From Blattamonas nauphoetae (lineage: Eukaryota > Preaxostyla > Oxymonadida), in contig JARBJD010000058.1 of NCBI GenBank assembly GCA_033064195.1, positions 186,001 through 250,000 of the forward strand: 64,000 nucleotides of DNA. The letters run 5' to 3'. Both the position numbers and the translations under genes were made by a program. Below the pieces are notes generated by a model that made no database searches, was not told where the DNA came from, and saw nothing but the letters and a program-made list of their open reading frames with translations. Shown here in pieces: positions 57,848-64,000 of the stretch (position 1 is its first letter; each line of letters starts with the position of its first letter).

Positions 57848-59101
57848 TTAAACACTTGAGTTTTGTAGAGACTCGATTGAGGTTTTCTAGAAAAGTGAAA
57901 TTGGGAGGAAAAATACCATTTCAATATTCATTTCATGTCGATTCAGATAATCTTTTTGAAGATTTTCTTGCCATTTAGCAGCAATAATGAAGAACAAGCT
58001 CACAGCAAAAGCCAGGATGGCGATGATGGTGAGGAGAACAGCTGATGAAAGATGAAGATTAAAAAGATGAAAAATACGTAAGAATTTAGATTTTTTCCCC
58101 ATCCAGGCTTTAGACGCAAGAATAAAGTACTTTTTGCCTCGAAAAGGGTCGAATGCTGACGACAGATTAAATATTGAAAAAAGAAGACCGTCTGCCCTCG
58201 TACCATCAGCATTGAGGTTTGTCTGTGGATGTATATCGACACGGTACTTCCCCACTTGAAGGCCATCGGGGAACATGGCGTACACTTTTCTGAACTCCGG
58301 AAAAGCGGCAGGTTTCATCCAAACTTGAAAATGAGGATCTGAAATATTTCGATCATAACCAGTCTCTCCAGGCAAGTCCGTGCATTGTCCATCTTTGCAC
58401 TTGTATATCTTCTGAAGACGATGATTGAATCAAAGAGGATACAGATTCTGCTGTCTTGATGAGAGTAGTTGGATCATCAGAGGGATCAATGACGACATAG
58501 TCATCGATTGATTCATCGAATTTTTTCAGGATAAAGGACTCGTTGTATAGTGACGCTGAGATGAGTCCACAGGGGTAGCCCAAAGCTTCAGTATCCCCAT
58601 CTTGATAACGTGGATCACAATCTACAGTCAGAGAAGAAAAAAAATATTGTTGAAATATTGGACAGACACTCAAGGTCTGTCTCACTAATCGATTTTCCAT
58701 TTAGTTCTCCATCGTTTCGAGAAGAGGTGTACCGTCGATGAGTATAGTAAAATTCGGAGAAGCCGTAGTAGATGTAGAGTGGGAGACTGGATATAGTTGA
58801 AATTTCGAAATCAAGATAGGGTTCAGAGACGAATGGGATTTTGATTTCAACGTGCTGGAGAGAATCACAGAAAAGGATTCATGATACCGTTCCCCATGTG
58901 TGAAATGATTGAACACAGAGAAATGTTGCAACAGCTGAAATGATGAGGAAGATCAGTGCATTGACGAGGGGTGTTGAGCGAGGTTTTAAGTTGAATGTGG
59001 TCTGTTGTGGAATACTCCAATCTAACAAAAGAAAATGGCTACGGAGTATGCAGACTCTTTGGAGGCTTCTTGCCACTGGGAACAATTGCACCGTGGATCA
59101 T
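57848..59101 (-). CDS. TMEM30A: CDC50/TMEM30-like flippase subunit
   Basis: Beta subunit of P4-ATPase lipid flippases. The start at 59101 (MIHGAIVPSG) joins across a 28-nt intron to PIPQQTTFNLKPRSTPLVNAL and the first membrane segment IFLIISAVATFLC. The lumenal domain shows PLYIYYGFSEFY, THRRYTSSRNDGELNG, GYPCGLISASLYN, GLAWRDW and FQVWMKPAAFPEFRKVY. Its end SKAWMGKKSKFL precedes the second membrane segment (LLTIIAILAFAVSLFFI). After an intron the tail ends QNSSV at TAA 57848-57850. All family landmarks are present. The start is 23 nt from the divergent SF3B6 gene. Confidence 0.9.
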
Positions 59102-59124
59102 CTCAAAACCATACTTTATTTTTC

Positions 59125-59660
59125 ATGAGTGCTCGAGCCAAAGCTGCAGTATGATGCTTTCTACATCCGTCCATCATCTCTTTTTTTGACACTTTCTTGC
59201 CTATCTCCAGCAAAAACTTGCACCTGAAGTCAATAGGATTCTTTTTGTCCGAAACCTTCCCTACGATATCAAGAATGCTGATATGTACGGTTTGTTTCAA
59301 TTGTATCTGTATTTGTTGTGGTTTTCTCTTCTCTCGCACTCTCTTCCATCGAAGAACTCTTTGGTCAATTTGGGGCGATTCGACAAATCCGAGTGTATGT
59401 CTCTCCTCCTCTCTCCAGTTTTCTTGATATTTAGGGGAAATACACGTGAAACAAAGGGCACAGCATTTGTCATTTACGAAGATATTTACGATGCGAAGAG
59501 TGCATGCGACAAACTGAATGGATTCAGTTTTGATAAGCGATACCTCGTTGTTCTATATTACAGCCAAACAAAACAAACAAAGAAACTCGACCAAAGACGG
59601 CTGGAAGCAGAAAATGAGAAGCTACGAGCCACCTATCTCAAAGGAATCGCCAACAAATAA
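59125..59660 (+). CDS. SF3B6: SF3B6/p14 splicing factor subunit
   Basis: SF3b subunit that contacts the branch-point adenosine in the U2 snRNP. Exons 59125-59148, 59211-59289, 59355-59394 and 59435-59660. MSARAKAA, then LAPEVNRILFVRNLPYDIKN, LFGQFGAIRQIRV, GNTRETKGTAFVIYEDIYDAKSACD in two pieces and RYLVVLYYSQTK match p14 almost residue by residue. RNP1 and RNP2 motifs are intact. Ends LKGIANK. Length 135 is near the human 125. Confidence 0.95.
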
Positions 59661-59829
59661 ATTCCCAACCTCTTTTTTCCGTTTGTCTTTATTACGAGCA
59701 ACATTTCACTATTTTTTCCAATTGAAAGATCCTTATTTTGTGTTTTGTTCTCCAAGTCATAATTGAAATGACCATAAATGAATAAATACCGAAAAGAAGA
59801 GAATGAACAAAGAAAGATGTCCTGGGCCT

Positions 59830-62237
59830 TCATATCTGTGGGATCAGGTACAATTTCTAAGGAAAATGAGAGAAAAAAAGACACATACCGCATCAATGGG
59901 ATGAATCCAAGCGAAACTATCGAGTAGGAATTCATGATTGAGGCAGAGAACATTGCTGTGGATAAGCTCGGTGACTTCGTCGTCATTCGCAGTGTATGAA
60001 CAATGTGTGTGGGTTGGAGCTAGCGGTTCTTGTGTTTGCGTGAAGGGCAGGAAGGACTCAGTGCGGATCATGGAGGAGTGTGGGGGAGGAGTCGGGGGCT
60101 TTGTGAGTGACGTGAGAGGCTGGCGTGGAAGGTGTTGTGCGTCCTTCTTTTGAGAAGTAATCGGCGAAAGAAAGAACGACGAGGAGAACGGAGCCAGAGA
60201 GGCTCCTGGTGAATCAGCTGTCACCTCTCCATGATGTGACGGCGACGCTGACGGAGAGAGCGGAGTTGCTGGCTGAGATCGTCGATATGACGAGATCTGC
60301 TGATGCTGCTTTCTCGTCAGGATTGCAGACGGAGTCTGGAGAGGAGTGGTGGGCGACCGAAGCGTGTCAGACTCGTCAGAGTCTTCGCTTCCGTACTTGG
60401 ACAGCCACCACATCCGATCGACGAGGACGATGAGGGTGTCGGGAGGGCTGTCCCCCTTCTGCCGCATTTGCTCGACCTCGTCCAACACACAATGGACGCA
60501 CTCCACACACCCCCCTGCAATCTGAATGATCCCCTGAAGATACGCGCAGCTGCCCACACACGCCGACTCGTGCAGAACGAACCGCATTCCAAACAGCTGT
60601 CCTCTCCGCTGGACAGGACGGACGGGGCAGAGCGGCTTGAGACGGTGGGCTGGCGGGGCGATGTGCGGGACGAAGGTGTGCGGAGGAGACGGAGGGAGGA
60701 GTGGGTACTCCCACTTCTTCTCTCTCTGCCGCTTCATCGCACCGAGCCACAGTCGCTCCATCCCCAGCTCATCCATCACCTCCGACGGAATGTCCTGATA
60801 GTACAGGTTCTCTCGCAGAGCTTCCCTCTTCGGTGTGAGGGCAGCGCCAGCCGCTTCGTCCACCGCATCGCCCTTCATCCGATCCCACACATCTGACCCG
60901 ATTTCAAACTCCCTCTCGTCCAGCCAGTACCCAGCCCTTTCACTCGCCACAACGTAATCCTCAGGCACGATCCAACACCCAAACGCCAACGCAAACACCA
61001 TCTTGACCGTCCGAAGTGGCTTGCCAATGATGAGATGCGTGCAGACGAACGGCAGATCAGACATCGGGATGGTCGGCACGTCGAGAAGTTGGTCGAAGGT
61101 CTGCTGAGACTGGTTGTCGAGTGCGATGGGTGTGTGCGACGAGCTGGGAAGCGGTCGGAGGCAGAGCGGGCAAAGGCCGTTCCTTGGAACGAGACTGACT
61201 GTGGCTGTTTCCTCCGCAGAGTGTGTCGGTTGGAGCGCCAGATGGCCGACCATGTCAAAAGGAACCGGAATCGGCCGATCCGGGTCGGTCTGCCTCGGAT
61301 TATGTCCACGGCTCTTCCTGTCCCTCACCGTCCCTCCCAGCTTCTCGATGATTTTCTCGAGCTCAGCCTGCCTCTTCTTGTCAACACTCGTGAACAGGAA
61401 GACGGGGGATGGGAGATCTGTTTGACTGCAGAAAGGGCAGGTTGGGGTTCTGGCCGACACGTTCCGAGGGGAGGGCGGGAGAGGGAGGGTGGCTTCCAGA
61501 AGATGGTCGGTGAGCTGGCGTGTCTTCGATTGGCCCTTCTTCAACACTTTCTTGACTGGCCTTGGTTTGGGAGAGGCCACAGCTGTTGATTTTGGAGTCT
61601 TCCTGCTCGAAACTGGAGTGGAAAGGACGCTGAGGGGTAATTCGTTGTGGGGAGAGAATAATGTTTGGACGTGCGTGTCTGTAGAATCTGGTGTCCCTTT
61701 TGATGTCGGGTTCTGAGGTGTTGCATCCTGAGTGTTTCTCCCAAATGAGATCCAACGGTCGTTTGAGGGAGATGAAATTGGTGAGAGATGAGTATGGTCC
61801 GAGGAGAGCGAGAGGTGAACCATGAAATCATTCGCGAAGTAATCCTCATCCCCTGCAACCCAACTTGGATTTTTCACAGAGAAAATATCATCACCGACCT
61901 TGATAAATCCGTATTCATTGGATGGATAGAAAAGTATTTCAGTTAAGGGAAGAATGGAGGCGAGAAAGGACTGATCAGCTGCCTGTTCCAACTCTGATCG
62001 ACCAGGTTTGAAAAAGGGATGAATAGGAGAATGTTGGTACAAAGATTGAACTAGCTGAGAAAGCTGGTGATATGCGATTGATTTCTGTGGAACAGGGGGT
62101 GATATGTGAGTGTCAGTTTCTATCACAATGTCGGGGCCTTTAAATTGAGAAAAATGGTGAGAAATGGGTGTATTCATCAAACCTTCTTCATTTGGTTGGA
62201 GAAATACATTGGTTGAAGAATCCTGTTCAAAATTCAT
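59830..62237 (-). CDS. Tandem-BRCT DNA-damage-type protein
   Basis: About 800 residues. Start MNFEQDS at 62237, though a preceding intron is possible. The N-terminal half has a small folded part (EYGFIKVGDDIFSVKN) and Ser/Thr/Pro linkers. BRCT-type sequence follows: FLFTSVDKKRQAELEKIIEKLGG, then HLIIGKPLRTVKMVFALAFGCWIVPEDYV and FEIG, then GQLFGMRFVLHE and VLCLNHEFLLDSFAW. A CPFC and a CPLC pair lie before and between the BRCT parts. It ends after an intron with KLYLIPQI at TGA 59830-59832. Tandem BRCTs of this kind occur in MDC1/PTIP/53BP1 and Crb2-like checkpoint scaffolds. Confidence 0.72.
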
Positions 62238-62396
62238 CGATTTTTGTGACTTCGTGAGATATCCTCCTTGGAACACGGAAAATTTCTAATATACAATAGA
62301 AAAGTAATACTGAGAAAGATAGAAGAAAAATACAAAGATTTAGAGAGGAACAGTGCCTTGTTTGATACGGATCTTCGTTTCTTTTGGGTGAATCCG

Positions 62397-62879
62397 ATGT
62401 CAGGGAAAAAGACAAAGACCAGCAAGTCAGATGAAAAGAAGGCAGATAAGACATTATGGCAGAAAGTGAAGTCAAGAGACGCACGTTTCACAACAAAAGA
62501 AGCCTCTACATATAACTTCTGGTGCAAAATCATCTTGTCCTTGATTTCTGGCACAATTTGCGGAATTATTCCTATCACCGGAATCATTGGTTTTGCCGTG
62601 TATCATCTTCGCCATTTTCCTGACAAATATCCATATATTTCTCCCTTTGCTCAGATATGTGATCGTTTTGGTCGTTGGCACTTTCATCGCCACAAGACTG
62701 GTTATTCACCTTGATCCAGAGCTAAATCCAAATTTTGACCTGACCGAACTCCTTTTATCAGGTTCTACTTCTTTTTTCTTCATATCTCTCAATAATTGCC
62801 GCTTTTCTCAAAAGATATTATATCATCTTTTGCACTGTTTGTACTCACATGGACCATCACCTACACAACTCTCCTGTGA
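62397..62879 (+). CDS. RAB5IF: RAB5IF-like (Rab5ip domain) small membrane protein
   Basis: Start MSGKKTKTSKSD at 62397. A basic cytosolic N terminus with LWQKVKSRDARF is followed by three membrane segments: IILSLISGTICGIIPI, GFAVYVIVLVVGTFIA (across an intron, donor GTATCA) and SSFALFVLTWTITYTTLL. Between the last two lies a soluble loop (LDPELNPNFDLTELL). This topology and the motifs WCKIILSL..GIIP and SFALFVLTW fit RAB5IF/OPTI and the EMC6-like Rab5ip family, which act in ER membrane protein insertion. Second intron has donor GTTCTA. Confidence 0.72.
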
Positions 62880-63061
62880 TCTATTTTTCTTCTTGAGATC
62901 CCATTCTGTTTAAATCTTTCTGCAATGCAATAAACGAAGAAACATTTCACATATACATTAATTTTTATTTCTGCCGAAATCAACAATTTCCCTTTCACTA
63001 ATGAAGTGATTTGTCGATCATTGAGAGCGTGTTTATCAGCTGTTCGACTTATTGGAAATGA

Positions 63062-64000
63062 ATGCGGTTTGATCACAATCCAAAACAAGAGAAAATGACC
63101 TATCTAAAATCAATGTCAGACAGGGCCAACGAACGAGAAGCGTCATTTGTATCGGGTTCATCAGCCCAAGACTTGCCTGAAACCTCGGGAGGACTCGTCT
63201 CTCTTCGACGTCAACAACGTGGTGAGTTGCTCACCAATATTCGTGAAAGACGTTTTCAAGATGAGCTGAATACAGACAGTTCCCAGCCCCTCTTTGGGAG
63301 TGGTCATAATCCAGGTGCATTCTCAAAAATCATTCCAGTCTGTTCCAACTACAATTCTCATTCTTTAATCATCAAGGATTCTGAACTCCAAAGATCTATT
63401 GAGGGTCTTTCGTCGAACGATCCTCAAGTTGTGTTAAATATGTTGGTTGTTCTTCGAAAGTATCTTCTCCAAGGTGTCACCTCTCTTCTGTCATTCTGCC
63501 TCAGATCAGAACAAGTCAACTCAACAAACATCAGATGTGTTCTCTCCTCTAATCCAAAACTTTATTAATGCTGGAGCCGTTGGCCCAGTTCTTAATATCA
63601 TTAAACTCTCTCAATCAGAACAAATCCTCGAGGAAGCAGCTTGGGTCATCACAAACGTTGCGTGTGGAACGCGTGACCAATGTGATTTCCTCATGAAAAG
63701 TGGTGTTGTGCCAGCTCTGAAAACTTGTCTCACACACTCATCGATGAAGTGTCGCGCACAAGCCCTCTGGGCATTCTCAAATCTGGCTTTGACCTCCACA
63801 ACGTATGTCAGGGTCATAGCCAACGAACATATATTTCTGATGTTCCCACCATCGTTCTATAAACCAGCTTCACCTCTCACAACCACTCAACTTCGAATCC
63901 TGCAACTCACAGGAGCTCTTGCACCAACTCTCTCAGAGCCTGAGTTTAAAGACGATGCAATCCGTGTTCTTCCATTTCTGGTTGACGTCATTCATCCAGC
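63062..64000 (+). CDS. Importin-alpha-like armadillo protein, 3' end beyond window
   Basis: Runs off the right edge. Start at 63062 (MRFDHN); further in-frame ATGs at 63095 and 63113. A short basic segment (LRRQQRGELLTNIRERRFQDE) resembles an importin-beta-binding domain. After a 30-nt intron (donor GTGTCA, near 63472-63506) armadillo repeats follow: INAGAVGPVLNIIK, EEAAWVITNVACG, LMKSGVVPALKTCL, CRAQALWAFSNLAL and LRILQLTGALAPTL, then VLPFLVDVIHPA. The WxxxN pattern of karyopherin alpha is visible in two repeats. The repeat from about 63800 is more divergent. Confidence 0.68.

Noticed and set aside
1-64000. Reassigned stop codons, known in some oxymonads (TAA/TAG as Gln)
   Set aside because: TAA ends histidyl-tRNA synthetase and ARL2, and TAG ends RPL18 and PA2G4, at the expected family ends; no internal TAA or TAG is needed in conserved domains.

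Overview
This 64 kb window is nuclear DNA from a compact, intron-bearing, flagellated protist. About 38 genes lie on both strands, roughly one per 1.7 kb, and many are only tens of bases apart. Axonemal SPAG16 and BBSome BBS4 indicate a cilium or flagellum. TAA, TAG and TGA all close conserved proteins, so the standard code applies. Introns are mostly 21-140 nt and use an unusual GTNT-type donor. A degraded beta-helix relic, the intron style and the compactness resemble anaerobic metamonads such as oxymonads (Blattamonas and kin). That assignment is inference, not proof.

Layout. 1-8 kb: the 3' part of a giant unrecognised gene and NOP4/RBM28 (ribosome biogenesis), both minus. 8.0-9.5 kb: a gene-free block bounded by 213-bp inverted repeats. 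9.6-15 kb (plus): an FHA-SET histone methyltransferase with a minisatellite intron, MOB4 and ARL2. 15-20 kb: a CID-RRM RNA-processing factor (minus) and SPAG16 (plus). 19.6-20.8 kb: small orphan genes including a head-to-head inverted duplicate. 20.9-25.7 kb (minus): MRT4, WASHC3, histidyl-tRNA synthetase and GINS1. 25.8-32.5 kb: a 2,200-residue spatacsin-like protein (plus). 32.6-40 kb (minus): RTCB, POLR3H, MOG1, PA2G4, MED7 and a CMGC kinase. 40.2-41.7 kb: a beta-helix pseudogene and an akirin-like gene. 41.8-50 kb: an orphan, OST3, RPL18, another orphan, BBS4 and a degenerate Rho-like GTPase, including two divergent pairs whose start codons overlap. 50.2-57.7 kb: a cyclin, RBBP4, a coiled-coil protein and a disordered orphan. 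57.8-64 kb: CDC50, SF3B6, a tandem-BRCT protein, a RAB5IF-like membrane protein and the 5' part of an importin-alpha-like gene.

Most genes are single-copy housekeeping functions: ribosome assembly, translation, splicing and tRNA ligation, chromatin and Mediator, replication, ER glycosylation and membrane, cilium, endosome. No tRNA, rRNA, CRISPR array, viral fossil or intact transposase was seen. The most distinctive signals are overlapping divergent start codons, the GTNT donor with very short introns, the FHA-SET fusion, the inverted-repeat block, the pseudo-GTPase and the inverted gene duplicate with an apparent new intron. Exon boundaries were placed by eye from reading frame, homology and GT-AG, so some are provisional.
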